Of a stretch of DNA of 64,000 bases, positions 42,717 to 54,696 are shown piece after piece; position 1 is the first letter of the stretch, and each line of letters opens with the position of its first letter. A program made the translations under genes and the position numbers. The notes under the pieces are model-generated. The model saw only the letters and a list, made by a program, of their open reading frames with translations. It was not told the origin of the DNA and ran no database searches. The stretch covers positions 158,859 through 222,858 of the forward strand of contig SHXZ01000002.1 of NCBI GenBank assembly GCA_009693045.1, given 5' to 3'. The stretch is from Dehalococcoidia bacterium. Lineage in GTDB: Bacteria > Chloroflexota > Dehalococcoidia > Lucifugimonadales > SHYT01.

Positions 42717-43541
42717 GTGGTTAGACCTGCTTCGGAGCCTGAAGGCATCGTGCTCTTTGATGTGGCGGACAGCATCGCCACGCTCACGCTGAACAACCCG
42801 GTAAAGCTCAACCCCATGACCCCGGAGATGCGTCACGCGCTGGTGCAGTTGTTGCGCGTCGCCGACGATGACACGTGCGTGCGTGCGGTGGTCATCACGG
42901 GCGCCGGGCGCGGCTTTTGCGCCGGGGCCGACGTTAACGCGCTACGACGCGGGGCCGATGGCGAAGGGCAGGAGTTGCCGCTTGGCCTAGCGCACGCCGC
43001 GAGCGCGGACCTGTCGCAGACCTTCGCATGGACGATTTCCCGCATGGCCAAGCCCGTCGTCGCCGCCATCAACGGCCCCGCCATTGGCCTCGGCTTTGGC
43101 CTGGCACTGTCGTGCGATCTGCGCGTCGCCGCCGAGGACGCGCGCATCGGGGCGCGGTTCCCGCGGCTGGGGGTCTCCGCCGAAGAGGCTTCGTCCTACT
43201 TGCTGCCGCGCATCATTGGCCTGGCGCGGGCGTTGGACGTTCTGCTCAGCGGGCGGCTCATGTTGGGCCGGGAGGCGCACGAGCTTGGCCTGGTGGACCG
43301 CGTTGCCCCGGCAGGGCAGGCGCTGTCGGCGGCACGCGCGCTGGCGGGCGAGCTGGCCGAGAACTCGCCGCTGGCCGTGGCGGTCATCAAACACCAGGTC
43401 TACGGCGGGCTGGAGTCCACCATGGAGCAGCAGCTCCTCCGCGAATTGACCGCCACGCGCGAGCTCCTCAAGTCCCGCGACCACGCCGAGGGCATCCGCT
43501 CCTTCATGGAGAGGCGCCAGCCCCGCTTTGAGGGGCGGTAG
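42717..43541 (+). CDS. Enoyl-CoA hydratase/isomerase family protein
   Basis: 274 residues of crotonase fold. Hallmarks are ITGAGRGFCAGADVNAL (CoA and oxyanion hole) and AAINGPAIGLGFGLALSCDL. FPRLGVSAEEASSYLLPRII follows, with a glutamate where hydratases carry the second catalytic Glu. The first catalytic Glu position seems not to be conserved, so isomerase or hydrolase activity is possible. The start is GTG at 42717 with AAGGAGG. It could take part in fatty acid or aromatic acid degradation; there are no pathway neighbours. Confidence 0.9.
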   Translation: MVRPASEPEGIVLFDVADSIATLTLNNPVKLNPMTPEMRHALVQLLRVADDDTCVRAVVITGAGRGFCAGADVNALRRGADGEGQELPLGLAHAASADLSQTFAWTISRMAKPVVAAINGPAIGLGFGLALSCDLRVAAEDARIGARFPRLGVSAEEASSYLLPRIIGLARALDVLLSGRLMLGREAHELGLVDRVAPAGQALSAARALAGELAENSPLAVAVIKHQVYGGLESTMEQQLLRELTATRELLKSRDHAEGIRSFMERRQPRFEGR

Positions 43542-44057
43542 GGCGCTCTGCACACTGAAACTCGTGGACAGGCATGGGACTCCCCTCACTGAGTTCTCGC
43601 TCAGCCACCTGTTTAGACCACCTACCGCTTGCCTAAAGACCGCTTATATGCAATCGCGGGGTCATAGCGGACGAATTCATGAACCTATCCCAAAAACTGT
43701 TCCCCATCTTTCCTTCGCCAGCCTCGTTACCAAGGAAAGAGGCAATCCCCCTCCCCATTTAGGGGAGGGGCAGGGAAGAGGTTAGGCGTGCCGACGGGAC
43801 CACATATCGCTTTGTTGGCAGGGGCATTTTGAGACGGCTTCATCCTTTCACGATGTGAAAGACGCGCAACTGATCTCTTCCTCAACGTGCGTACGCGGGC
43901 ATGCCAGCTGTGTGAGGCGGGATGCCGCGCCTCGAAGCGCCTGTCCCTTCCTGTGTCAGGACGGGGCGGGGCGTCAGATTACTACTAGCACCAGTGCGCC
44001 GTTTCCGCTAGACTCCCTCAAACAATAGGACACGCGCCTCGGTTCCACAACGCGCCT
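43542..44057. other. Intergenic with CCCCTCCCC hairpin
   Basis: About 515 bp. CCCCTCCCC (43748-43756) and GGGGAGGGG (43762-43770) form a hairpin of the dispersed type seen at 19.6 and 58.2 kb. The rest shows no supported gene, RNA or strong promoter. Confidence 0.5.
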
Positions 44058-47000
44058 ATGACCGAGCGAAGCGCTCGCGATGGTTACCATGAAGGGCCGA
44101 CCTTCCGCGCAACTCGCCGCATCGTGGAGGACCAGGTGGCTGTAAACAGGCAGGCCATGACGCTCGCCAAAGAGCTCCGCAAGGTGGTTAAAGGGGAAGT
44201 CCGCTTTGACCCCTTCACTCGCGCCCTCTACAGCACCGACGCCTCCATTTACCAGATGGAGCCTGTCGGCCTCGTCGTCCCCCAGGACGAGGAGGACGTG
44301 GCTGCGACGGTGCTTCTGGCGCACCAGACGCGCACGCCGGTCCTTCCTCGCGGCGGGGGCACCAGCCTGGCGGGACAGTGTGTCAACCACGCTATCGTCA
44401 TGGACATGTCCAAGGCAATGGCGAAGGTGCTGGAGATCAACCGTGAGGAGCGGTGGGCCCGCGTGCAACCGGGGATTGCCATAGATGACCTCAACGCGAC
44501 CCTGAGTTCTCTTGACCTGCGGTTCGCTCCTGATCCGTCCACGGCGAATCGCGCGACCATCGGCGGCGCGATAGGCAACAACTCTTGCGGTTCTCACTCC
44601 ATCCTGTACGGCAAGACGGTTGATCACGTGCTGGAGCTCAAGGCCGTGCTCTCAGACGGCGCGATCACGACCATCAAGCCATTGAGCGGGGGCGAACTGG
44701 CTGCGAAACAATCACTCGCCGGAGTGGAGGGCGAGGTCTATAGAAACGCCGTCCCGCTGGCGCAACGGCATCAGCAGGAGATTGAGCGTCGCTTCCCCAA
44801 GATCCCGCGCCGGGTTTCCGGATACAACCTGGACGAGCTCCTTAAGTCCCCGGTCAATTTCCCTGGGCTGCTGGTGGGTTCGGAAGGGACTCTCGCGACC
44901 ATCGTGGAGGCCAAGGTCAACCTGGTCCACCGCTACCGCCACGCCGTGCTCGCCGTGTTCCACTTTCGCTCGCTGATTGAGGCGATGGAGGGGGCGGTCT
45001 GGCTTCTGCAGCAAGGCGAGCGCCTCGCGACAATAGAACTGATTGACAACGTGCTGTTGTCGCAGGCCAGAACGCAGCTGGCGCTCGCGCGGCGGCTGCA
45101 TTTCGTGCAGGGGGCACCTGCCGCCCTGCTGGCCGTGGAGCTTGATGGCGACGACCTGCCAGCCCTGAAGGAATCACTGGACCGCCTGACCGACAGGGCC
45201 GAGCGGAGCAGGATCGGCTACGCTCGCGTCAAGCTCATTGACCCGATCGCGCAGCAGGACGTGTGGGCCGTGAGGCGCGCCGGGGTCGGGCTGGCGATGG
45301 GCATCAAGGGCGACGCGAAGCCGCTCCCGTTCGTGGAAGACACGGCGGTGCCGGCCGAGCGGCTGCCTGAGTACGTCCGGCGCTTTGACGAGCTGGTCCG
45401 CGCCAACGGCACCACCGCGGTCTACTACGGCCACGCCAGCGTCGGCTGCCTGCACATCCGGCCCCTCGTCAACCTGAAGCTCCAGGAGGGGCTTGACCGA
45501 ATGGTTTCCATAGCCACCCAGGTGGCTGACCTGGTGCTGGAGTTCGGCGGCTCGCTGAGCGGCGAGCACGGAGACGGCATCGTGCGCGGGGTGTTCACAG
45601 AGAAGATGTTCGGCCCAACGCTGTACCAGGCCTTTCGTGACCTCAAAAGGACGTTTGACCCGCTGGGCATCATGAACCCTGGCAAAATCATAGACTGCCC
45701 GCCCATGACCGAGAACCTGCGCGCAAGCCCGCGCACGAATGTGCACCCCATCGCGGCGAAGCTGGACTTCTCGGCGGACGGCGGCTTCTACGGGGCGGTG
45801 GAGCAGTGCAACGGTCAGGGCGCGTGCCGCAAGACGCTTGACGGCGCCATGTGCCCGTCGTTCATGGTCACCCGCGAGGAAGAACACTCCACCCGAGGGC
45901 GCGCCAACGCGTTGCGCGCGGTCCTCACCGGCGCTCTGCCCGCCTCCGACTTCACCAGTCGCCGCATGTTCCAGGCGCTGGACCTGTGCCTTGAGTGCAA
46001 GGCGTGCAAGGCGGAGTGCCCATCCAACGTTGACATGGCGAAGATCAAGTACGAGTTCTTAGACCACTACTACCGGGCCAACGGCTATCCGCTGCGGGCC
46101 CGACTGTTCGCGAACATCGCCGCGCTCAACCGCGTGGGAAGCGCCACCGCCCCGCTCTCCAACTGGCTGCTCGCGTCTCCCCTTGGCCGGAAGTCCTTGG
46201 AGCTTGCGGGAATCCACCCGGCGCGGCGTCTGCCGCCGTTCGCCCGGCCCACGTTTCGGACGTGGTTCCGGCGCCGCGGCAACCGGACGGAAGCCGGCGG
46301 AGACAGGCCTAAGGCAGCGCTTCTCGTGGACACCTTCATGGAGTACAACGAGCCGTCCGTCGGCGTGGCGGCGACCGCGCTGCTTGAACGCGCGGGATTC
46401 CAGGTGCTCGCCCCGCAGCGCCCCTGCTGCGGGCGGCCCATGCTCGGCAAGGGCATGGTGGAGCAAGCCCGCCGGTACGCGCGCCGGAACGTTGACGCGC
46501 TCTACCGGCTCGCCGCCGCGGGCGTCCCCATCGTCGGTTGCGAGCCCTCCTGCACGCTGATGTACCGCGATGAGTACCTTGACCTGCTTCCCGGCGATGA
46601 GCGGGCGCGGGCTGTGAGCAAAAGCGTCGTCCTCATTGACGAGTTTTTGGCCCGCCTGCCGGATGATGCGCGCAAACGGCTCGCGTTCCGGCGCACCGAG
46701 CAAAAGGTGCTGTTCCACGGCCACTGCCATCAAAAGGCGCTGGTGGGCAGCGAGCTGTCGCTGGCGGCGTTGCGCATGGCGCCGGGCGCGCAGGTGTCCA
46801 TCGCGGGCGGGCAGGATGCAGGCTGCTGCGGGATGGCGGGGACGTTCGGCTATGAGAAGGAGCACTACGATCTCTCCATGAAGATCGCTGAGCGGCGTCT
46901 CTTGCCCGCGGTCGCCAAGGACCCGGACGCCACGGTCGTGGTCATGGGCATCTCTTGCCGGCAGCAGGTGGAGCACGGTGCCCACGTGCGGCCCCTGCAC

Positions 47001-47063
47001 CTGGCGGAGTTCTTGGCAAACTTGCTGGAACCCCAGCCCACGGTCTATTCATCGCCATCCTGA
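44058..47063 (+). CDS. FAD-linked oxidase fused to Fe-S/CCG oxidoreductase (GlcD-GlcF/Dld-like)
   Basis: 1001 residues. The N-terminal half is a PCMH-type FAD domain (GGGTSLAGQCVNHAIVMDMS, DPSTANRATIGGAIGNNSCG) plus a FAD-oxidase C-domain ending VSGEHGDG-like (LSGEHGDGIVRG). An Fe-S part follows with CNGQGACRK, CPSFMVTREEEHSTRGRANA and CLECKACKAECPSNVDMAK. The C-terminal third has two CCG-type repeats (RPCCGRPML and DAGCCGMAG) that bind a noncubane cluster or menaquinone partner. This is the architecture of D-lactate/glycolate/2-hydroxyglutarate dehydrogenases. Electrons probably go to quinone. The ATG at 44058 or a nearby internal start is possible. Confidence 0.9.
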   Translation: MTERSARDGYHEGPTFRATRRIVEDQVAVNRQAMTLAKELRKVVKGEVRFDPFTRALYSTDASIYQMEPVGLVVPQDEEDVAATVLLAHQTRTPVLPRGGGTSLAGQCVNHAIVMDMSKAMAKVLEINREERWARVQPGIAIDDLNATLSSLDLRFAPDPSTANRATIGGAIGNNSCGSHSILYGKTVDHVLELKAVLSDGAITTIKPLSGGELAAKQSLAGVEGEVYRNAVPLAQRHQQEIERRFPKIPRRVSGYNLDELLKSPVNFPGLLVGSEGTLATIVEAKVNLVHRYRHAVLAVFHFRSLIEAMEGAVWLLQQGERLATIELIDNVLLSQARTQLALARRLHFVQGAPAALLAVELDGDDLPALKESLDRLTDRAERSRIGYARVKLIDPIAQQDVWAVRRAGVGLAMGIKGDAKPLPFVEDTAVPAERLPEYVRRFDELVRANGTTAVYYGHASVGCLHIRPLVNLKLQEGLDRMVSIATQVADLVLEFGGSLSGEHGDGIVRGVFTEKMFGPTLYQAFRDLKRTFDPLGIMNPGKIIDCPPMTENLRASPRTNVHPIAAKLDFSADGGFYGAVEQCNGQGACRKTLDGAMCPSFMVTREEEHSTRGRANALRAVLTGALPASDFTSRRMFQALDLCLECKACKAECPSNVDMAKIKYEFLDHYYRANGYPLRARLFANIAALNRVGSATAPLSNWLLASPLGRKSLELAGIHPARRLPPFARPTFRTWFRRRGNRTEAGGDRPKAALLVDTFMEYNEPSVGVAATALLERAGFQVLAPQRPCCGRPMLGKGMVEQARRYARRNVDALYRLAAAGVPIVGCEPSCTLMYRDEYLDLLPGDERARAVSKSVVLIDEFLARLPDDARKRLAFRRTEQKVLFHGHCHQKALVGSELSLAALRMAPGAQVSIAGGQDAGCCGMAGTFGYEKEHYDLSMKIAERRLLPAVAKDPDATVVVMGISCRQQVEHGAHVRPLHLAEFLANLLEPQPTVYSSPS

Positions 47064-47516
47064 GCGAAGCGAGGGATCTCCCCTGGCGTAGCGCAGGCCG
47101 AAGGTGGCCGCTTTAGCCGAGGGTTCACGCCTAATTATTGCCACGTGCAGTGGAGATTCTTCGTCGCGGAGTTTACCCTGAGTTGTGCGAACGGGCTTCC
47201 TCAGAATGACCGCGACTCGCTGGTGAACGAGAATGAAAAGACCACGTTCTCAACTAGACCCTGCGCTTGTGACTGCGACGGCGGTTACGCGCGAATGGGA
47301 AATCATGAGGGATTGGACAACGGTTCTGTTGCGTTGGTGTTGAAGACCGGAGGGGCGCCCCGCCAAACCCCGCCAACCTCGCCCTTAGCCCGTCGCCATC
47401 GCGTGGAGAGGGGCAATGAGCGGGACGGTCGCATGGTATTCAGTGCTACTAACCGCAATGCAGGAGAACTTGGACAACGAGCTGGTTGACATAAACCTCT
47501 CAATCGGAACGGTAGC
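47064..47516. repeat. Dispersed repeat copy 4 and intergenic sequence
   Basis: CATCCTGAGCGAAGCGAGGG (from 47052, across the stop region) and TGGAGATTCTTCGTCGCGGA with TTCCTCAGAATGACCG (to about 47212) are the left and right ends of a larger diverged copy of the inverted-repeat element. Beyond it to 47516 no gene is supported. Confidence 0.55.
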
Positions 47517-47759
47517 GTGAAGCCAGATGCCGCCGTCCGCGAATCGGTGCGCAAGACCATCGCGGAGCATCCTGAGAAAGTTGCCGCGTGGTTGCGGAAC
47601 GAGCCGGGGAACTGGGGTTTCCTGGCAGGGCAGGCGGTGGTGGCCTGCCGCCGGCTGCTGGGACGCAGCCTCACCGAGGCGGAGCGCCGCGTGGTGTGGG
47701 AGCACATGTGGCGGGCGCTGATAGCCGCCTGCTCCGCTGGGCCGAGCTCCGCCCCATGA
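47517..47759 (+). CDS. Small conserved-looking hypothetical protein
   Basis: 80 residues from GTG. WLRNEPGNWGFLAGQAVVAC and LGRSLTEAERRVVWEHMW have a compact helical look with aromatic-rich, non-random composition. The codon pattern matches neighbours. I do not recognise the family with certainty and no clear ribosome-binding site lies upstream. It may be real or an overcalled frame. Confidence 0.5.
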   Translation: MKPDAAVRESVRKTIAEHPEKVAAWLRNEPGNWGFLAGQAVVACRRLLGRSLTEAERRVVWEHMWRALIAACSAGPSSAP

Positions 47760-47912
47760 GTTGACAAGCCGACCTAGTTTAGTGCCTCTGACATTCCGTT
47801 AGTTTTGGAAATGGCGCCGGGGAGCGATCTCCTCCCCGGTTGAGGGGCATGACTGGGGCGGTCGTGTGACCTTGTCCCTGAACCGATATAACGAAGCGTT
47901 AGAGACACTACC

Positions 47913-48449
47913 CTAGCGGACACCCACCGCCCTCATCATCCCCAGCAGCATCTCAATGTGCCCGTGGTGCTCCGCTTCATGGAGCGTGATCACGCGGAGC
48001 ACAAGTCCCTTGTTGGCTTGCGGATTGTTGGGGTTGACGGGCTGGTCAAGGCTTGTGTCGTCCAGCGTTTTGATAATGGCCACCGCCGCCTCGCGTTCGG
48101 CTTGCCCGTAGGCTAGCACCTCCTCCAGCGGCGGCGCCTGGAACTCCGAAACCTCGCGCGGCGTCCAGCTATTCCCTGTGGGCCACAGTGGTGAGGTGTT
48201 CTCCGGCCGAGGCCGTTGCGGCCACTTTACCGACCAGCCATCCCGCTCCCACACCGGCAGTCCTCCCCCGAGCCGCGCATGGACGAAGTCGTCCTCAAAT
48301 CGGAACAGGTGCCAAGCCATGAACCCGATTTGGTTGGCCTCAGGGCCCGGCCTCCATGCCAGTTGCTCAGCCGTAAGCCCGCCGACCATCGCGACCAGCC
48401 CGCGCCTATTCTGCGCCATCGCATCTAGGACATACTCAACAGCGGCCAC
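47913..48449 (-). CDS. DinB-family protein
   Basis: 178 residues of four-helix DinB/YfiT type. The metal-ligand histidines fit FMAWHLFRFEDDF near residue 45 and LHEAEHHGHIEML near residue 160, the usual triad spacing. RPENTSPLWPTGNSWTPREV lies in the loop. DinB-type proteins are metal-dependent transferases or thiol-dependent enzymes, often damage-inducible; the substrate is unknown. It is 9 nt downstream of a second DinB gene on the same strand. Confidence 0.85.
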   Translation of the reverse strand: MAAVEYVLDAMAQNRRGLVAMVGGLTAEQLAWRPGPEANQIGFMAWHLFRFEDDFVHARLGGGLPVWERDGWSVKWPQRPRPENTSPLWPTGNSWTPREVSEFQAPPLEEVLAYGQAEREAAVAIIKTLDDTSLDQPVNPNNPQANKGLVLRVITLHEAEHHGHIEMLLGMMRAVGVR

Positions 48450-48458
48450 GGTCCTCTC

Positions 48459-48992
48459 CTACGCCACGCCCTGCTGTTTCATCAGGCCCTTCAGGTATTC
48501 AAGCTGTCCAGCGTGCTGCGCGGAATGTGCGACCATCCGGTGGAGCACGATGCGCGGCGTGAGCTGCTCTGCGGGGAAGCTAATCGGGCGTTCCAGGTTG
48601 TTCATGTCCAGGGTCGCCAGCTTGCGGAGGCCGCTTTGGTACACGGAGTCGCCGTAGGCCAGCAGCCGGTTCAGGGGCGCGCGGAACGAGGCCACCTCTT
48701 GCGGGGTCCAGGTGCGGCCCGTGGACCAGAAGACCGTCGCGTCCGGCGGCGTGGTCGGCACGGTGAAGAACATGCTCCACTTGTTCCGCTCCCACAGCTC
48801 GCCCTGGGGGGAGAGGAAGCGATGGAAGTAGCGGTCGTACACACGGAAGACGTGGAACGCCAGGAAGGCGGCGTGGTTCTCGGTGAGGGCCGGTTGCCAG
48901 TGGAGCTGGGTAGGGGTGAGATCCTTGGTGGAGGTCACCACGCGCTGGTAAGTGAAGGCAAAGCAATCGGCCAGGAAGTCACGGAGCTCCAT
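48459..48992 (-). CDS. DinB-family protein, second copy
   Basis: 177 residues, a diverged paralogue of the following gene. Histidines are in FLAFHVFRVYDRYFH and RMVAHSAQHAGQLEYLKGL. FWSTGRTWTPQEVASF parallels the sister protein's GNSWTPREVSEF. The tandem arrangement points to a duplicated operon pair. Function is unknown beyond the fold. Confidence 0.85.
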   Translation of the reverse strand: MELRDFLADCFAFTYQRVVTSTKDLTPTQLHWQPALTENHAAFLAFHVFRVYDRYFHRFLSPQGELWERNKWSMFFTVPTTPPDATVFWSTGRTWTPQEVASFRAPLNRLLAYGDSVYQSGLRKLATLDMNNLERPISFPAEQLTPRIVLHRMVAHSAQHAGQLEYLKGLMKQQGVA

Positions 48993-49483
48993 GGCGTCAC
49001 TCCAGCTGCACTAAGAGTGTCGAACAAAACCCCTTCGCCTTCAGCCGCGAAGCGCCCTGAGCGGAGCGAATGGGATTGTCGAAGGGCAGCATCCATTCAA
49101 CACCAGGTCTGCCCACAATGCAACCCATCCGGCTACGCTCAACCAAGTACCCTTCTCCGTGTCAAGGGGGGGCAGGCCTGCCAAGGAGCCACACGCGCGG
49201 CGTGGCGCATCCTTCGGCGGACTTTACCCTGCACGAGGCCGAACGGCCTCACGGCGGCATGCGCCGGATGATAGCACAGCCAGCCTCACATTGGCTTTTT
49301 GAGGACGATGCGTGAAGGCGTCCTGGGTGAGTTGGGGACCGCGGCTACGCCGTCATCGGCGAGAGCCCGGCCAGGTGCGAGGGTGTGAATCGGGCGACAA
49401 CGGATCGCTGTGGCTACCAGGCCGCCGTCTGCTACAATTGTGGCAAACTACACACAGTGAAACGTCGCCAAGGACTTGAGTGC
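48993..49483. other. Intergenic with diverged dispersed repeat
   Basis: GAAGCGCCCTGAGCGGAGCG (49060-49080) and CTTCGGCGGACTTTACCCTG (about 49213-49235) look like ends of another diverged inverted-repeat unit. A TACAAT at 49433-49438 is a candidate -10 for the following gene. No other gene is supported. Confidence 0.5.
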
Positions 49484-49768
49484 ATGGCCAAAGGCAAGCT
49501 GGACGATCGGCTCGGTTACGGTGGAGACACATGTGACCGCCTCGCGCAGTTCCTCCTGCCCAAGAAGCTGCCCGTGAGCTATGTCACGCTGACGGCGGAG
49601 CTGGTCAACACCACCGACTTTCTTGAAAGCGACCTGAGGCGTGACCTGGCCCGGTTCCAGGAAGAGGGCTGGCTGGACCGCCGCAGGTCCCCCGACCGCA
49701 CCGAGACATTCTACCTGGTGACCACCGATGGCTTTCGGGCCTTCACCCAGGTGGCGCCGTCGCGGTAG
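49484..49768 (+). CDS. Small winged-helix-like protein
   Basis: 94 residues. LPVSYVTLTAELVNTTDFLE and LRRDLARFQEEGWLDRRRSP resemble a helix-turn-helix with a wing (replication-initiator/PadR-like shape). AAGGAC lies 9 nt before the ATG at 49484. A GTG at 49457 would give nine more residues. Its stop is directly followed, in frame, by the exosortase remnant, so its 3' end may be a deletion junction. DNA binding is inferred. Confidence 0.6.
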   Translation: MAKGKLDDRLGYGGDTCDRLAQFLLPKKLPVSYVTLTAELVNTTDFLESDLRRDLARFQEEGWLDRRRSPDRTETFYLVTTDGFRAFTQVAPSR

Positions 49769-50071
49769 GGGGCGGTCCAATTTGGCGTTGGCCCTGACTG
49801 CACGGCGTTGCCGCCCATTGCGTTGCTGCTGGGTCCAATCATTGCCTTTCCCAGCTCGCCGCGCTCTAAACTGACCGGAGCGGTCCTTGGTATTATATCC
49901 CTCAACGTCTTGAACCTGGTCCGTGTGATGAGCTTGGTGTACATCGGGACGCATTTCCCGGATGCCATTGACCTGGCCCATGAGGTGATCTGGCAGGCGG
50001 GAATGATCCTGGCGACCGTCGTCTTCTGGCTCGTTTGGTTACAGAGGTCTAGGCGTGAGGAGTCGACGTAG
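49769..50071 (+). pseudogene. N-terminally truncated exosortase-H-like protein
   Basis: The frame from 49769 reads VQFGVGPDCTALPPIALLLG, then IIAFPSSPRSKL, LNVLNLVRVMSLVYIGTHFP and AIDLAHEVIWQ. This matches the C-terminal half of XrtH-type exosortases, with the active-site Cys (49799-49801), Arg (NLVRV) and His (LAHEV) all retained. About 80-90 N-terminal residues with the first membrane helices are missing, and no start codon with a ribosome-binding site lies in this part. It is a likely remnant joined to the upstream small gene by deletion. Confidence 0.75.
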
Positions 50072-50562
50072 CCTGGCAGCGTGGACAGGGGCCACCGTGC
50101 TTGCGCTAATACTGCTGAGCTGGGCCAACATACTCCCAGGCGGTCGCCGCGTCTGGTGGCGCATTCACCTCTGCAATGGTGCGCGTCAGCTCAGACAGTA
50201 ACCAGATTGTCATTGTCTACCAAGGGCCGCGCGACCCCCCGTATCTCATGACCATCGTACGTGGGCTGACGCTGAGTTTTGGTCCGCTCTTGCTCACCGC
50301 GCTCATCCTCGCGACGCTTTCATGCTCTTGGCGGCGAAGGGCGATGACCGTCGCTGTGAGCTGGTCAGGGTTTTTTCTCGTCCACGTCCTTATGGTTACA
50401 CTGCTTGGGTGGGGGCTCCAGTGGACCGTGGAAGGTGGTCCGGTTACCCTCGTCAGGCTGCGCCCCGTGATCCCGCTCGCCTATATGGCGCTGCCCGCTG
50501 TGGTTGGCGCCGCATGGTGCCTTCGCTACTGGCTTCCTGTGTTATCGGTTAGCAAGCAGTGA
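50055..50562 (+). pseudogene. Frameshifted exosortase-associated membrane protein
   Basis: The GTG at 50055 starts MRSRRSLAAWTGATVLALIL, overlapping the exosortase end. Near 50121-50125 (TGGGCC) the frame must shift by one base to continue as PTYSQAVAASGGAFTSAMVR and YLMTIVRGLTLSFGPLLLTA. VHVLMVTLLGWG and the closing helices to 50562 follow. Size, topology and position behind an XrtH-like gene suggest the exosortase-H-associated membrane protein. The family call is inferred from context, and the single-base lesion could be a sequencing error. Confidence 0.55.
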
Positions 50563-50976
50563 TTACGGTTTCTCAGGGCTTGGGAAGCTCATCAGGCAAG
50601 TGGGTATAGGCACTCGGGTTCGCCCCCTCGGACTTTGACGAGCTCGGCATTCCAATGCCCAATCGCGTCTCCCTGTTTGAGGAGTCGCTGGAAGTGCTGC
50701 ACCAAGCGTCGACCGAGGAACGACAGTAGTTGCCGCACTTGTTATTGAGTAGGTCGTTGTGAAGAATCGGTACGTCCAGATTGCAGCGGTGATTCCACCT
50801 GCAGCCGCTGCACAATCTGCGCACGCGCGCTACCAAGCGCAGCGAGGAATCCTCGCGCGTTTCACCGTGCGTCTGCCTATATCCACTGGGCCAGGTTCCC
50901 CCAGGAGCGACCCGCAGGGGTTCCTCGGTCGTTCCGATTGTGTCGGGATTCGCTCGGAATGACAGGACGGCGTCCC
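50563..50976. repeat. Intergenic with dispersed repeat copy
   Basis: AAGCGCAGCGAGGAATCC (50827-50845) and GGTTCCTCGGTCGTTCCGA to CGGAATGACAGG (about 50918-50963) are opposite ends of a diverged inverted-repeat unit of roughly 150 bp. A short TATAC/TAC-rich stretch near 50600 shows no supported gene. Confidence 0.55.
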
Positions 50977-53709
<2,733 letters not shown>

Positions 53710-53813
53710 GTTTTTCCTCTCGTGATGTAGCGATTCCCGTCTATGGTATCGCACCGCTCTTCATGGGGCAAACCGCGACATCCAATCGCTCGTACGCAGT
53801 GCGCAAGAAACAG

Positions 53814-53841
53814 GTAGGGGAGCAGCATGCTGCTCCCCTAC
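53814..53841. repeat. 28-bp perfect palindrome
   Basis: GTAGGGGAGCAGCATGCTGC and the following TCCCCTAC form a loopless 28-bp palindrome between the acnA and hemQ genes. It belongs to the same style as GTAGGGGCAGGTTT at 60219-60247. Confidence 0.75.
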
Positions 53842-53866
53842 AGAAGGGTTGTACCAGAGGAAGACC

Positions 53867-54574
53867 CTACCCCAGCGAGTCCAGGATCTCCCTAACGGGC
53901 TTCTGCGCGCAGGTGAAGATGGGCGTGTCGCGCTCCGTGTACTTGCGCTGCTCCGCCTCGCGCAGCTCCATCACGCACTCCAGGAACTCGGCGAGGTCGG
54001 TCGTCTCAAAGGCCACGATGTGGTCCTGGTCGTCCAGCCCAAACGAATACGTGGTGTTGACGCGCACGTTGGGGTACTTGTGGCCGATGGTGAAGTGCTG
54101 GCCCATCATCCGCTGGCGCTCGGCCTGGGGAAGCTGGTACCAGTCGTGGGTCTTCACGAAGGGGTAGACGATGAGGTAGGGGAAGGGCTTTTGCGGCGGC
54201 GTGAGCCGCGACTGGTGGCCCTGGGACTGCTCGGTGCGGCCCGCCACGTTGTACGGCGACTTGCGCGTCATCGCGAGGTACGCGTAGGGCGTGACAAGGT
54301 AGCGGGCCATGTCGGTCCTGTTGACCTGGGCGGCGAAGGCCTGGAGCGGCTCCAGCTCCCAGGAGAGGAGCCAGATCAGGAAGTCGGTGTCGGCGCGGAG
54401 GCCGACGGTGCTGTAGGTGCGGAGCGTGAGCGGCTCGCGGAACTCGTCTAGGACGGCCATCAGCTCGCGCTTCTGGCGCTCCTTTACTTCGGGCGCGAGG
54501 CCACGCCACGCGGGGTCAACGCGGAAGAAGCTGTACTTGACGAGCTGCCGCCGCTCGTCATGCGGCTGGGTCAT
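53867..54574 (-). CDS. Chlorite dismutase family / HemQ-like coproheme decarboxylase
   Basis: 235 residues. The dimeric alpha/beta-barrel family is recognised from KYSFFRVDPAWRGL, TYSTVGLRADTDFLIWLLSW and YLIVYPFVKTHDWYQLPQAE. MMGQHFTIGHKYPNVRVNT carries the likely heme-ligand histidine, and YSFGLDDQDHIVAFETTD closes the barrel. In monoderm bacteria this protein is usually HemQ, which makes heme b from coproheme; true chlorite dismutase is less likely. AGGAGG lies before the ATG at 54574. No other heme genes are in the window. Confidence 0.88.
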   Translation of the reverse strand: MTQPHDERRQLVKYSFFRVDPAWRGLAPEVKERQKRELMAVLDEFREPLTLRTYSTVGLRADTDFLIWLLSWELEPLQAFAAQVNRTDMARYLVTPYAYLAMTRKSPYNVAGRTEQSQGHQSRLTPPQKPFPYLIVYPFVKTHDWYQLPQAERQRMMGQHFTIGHKYPNVRVNTTYSFGLDDQDHIVAFETTDLAEFLECVMELREAEQRKYTERDTPIFTCAQKPVREILDSLG

Positions 54575-54696
54575 GCAGCGCCTCCTGGGTGATGTGAAGG
54601 GCCACGGAACATGATAGCAGACGGGAGGGTGCCTCACCTCCCCAACCCCATCTTCATTTGACATGGAGAGGGGAGACGCGGGTGCGCGGCGGTCAG

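Noticed and set aside
44058..47063. Assembly fusion of separate glcD and glcF genes
   Set aside because: Single-chain FAD/Fe-S/CCG proteins of about 1000 residues are a known architecture and the frame is continuous.
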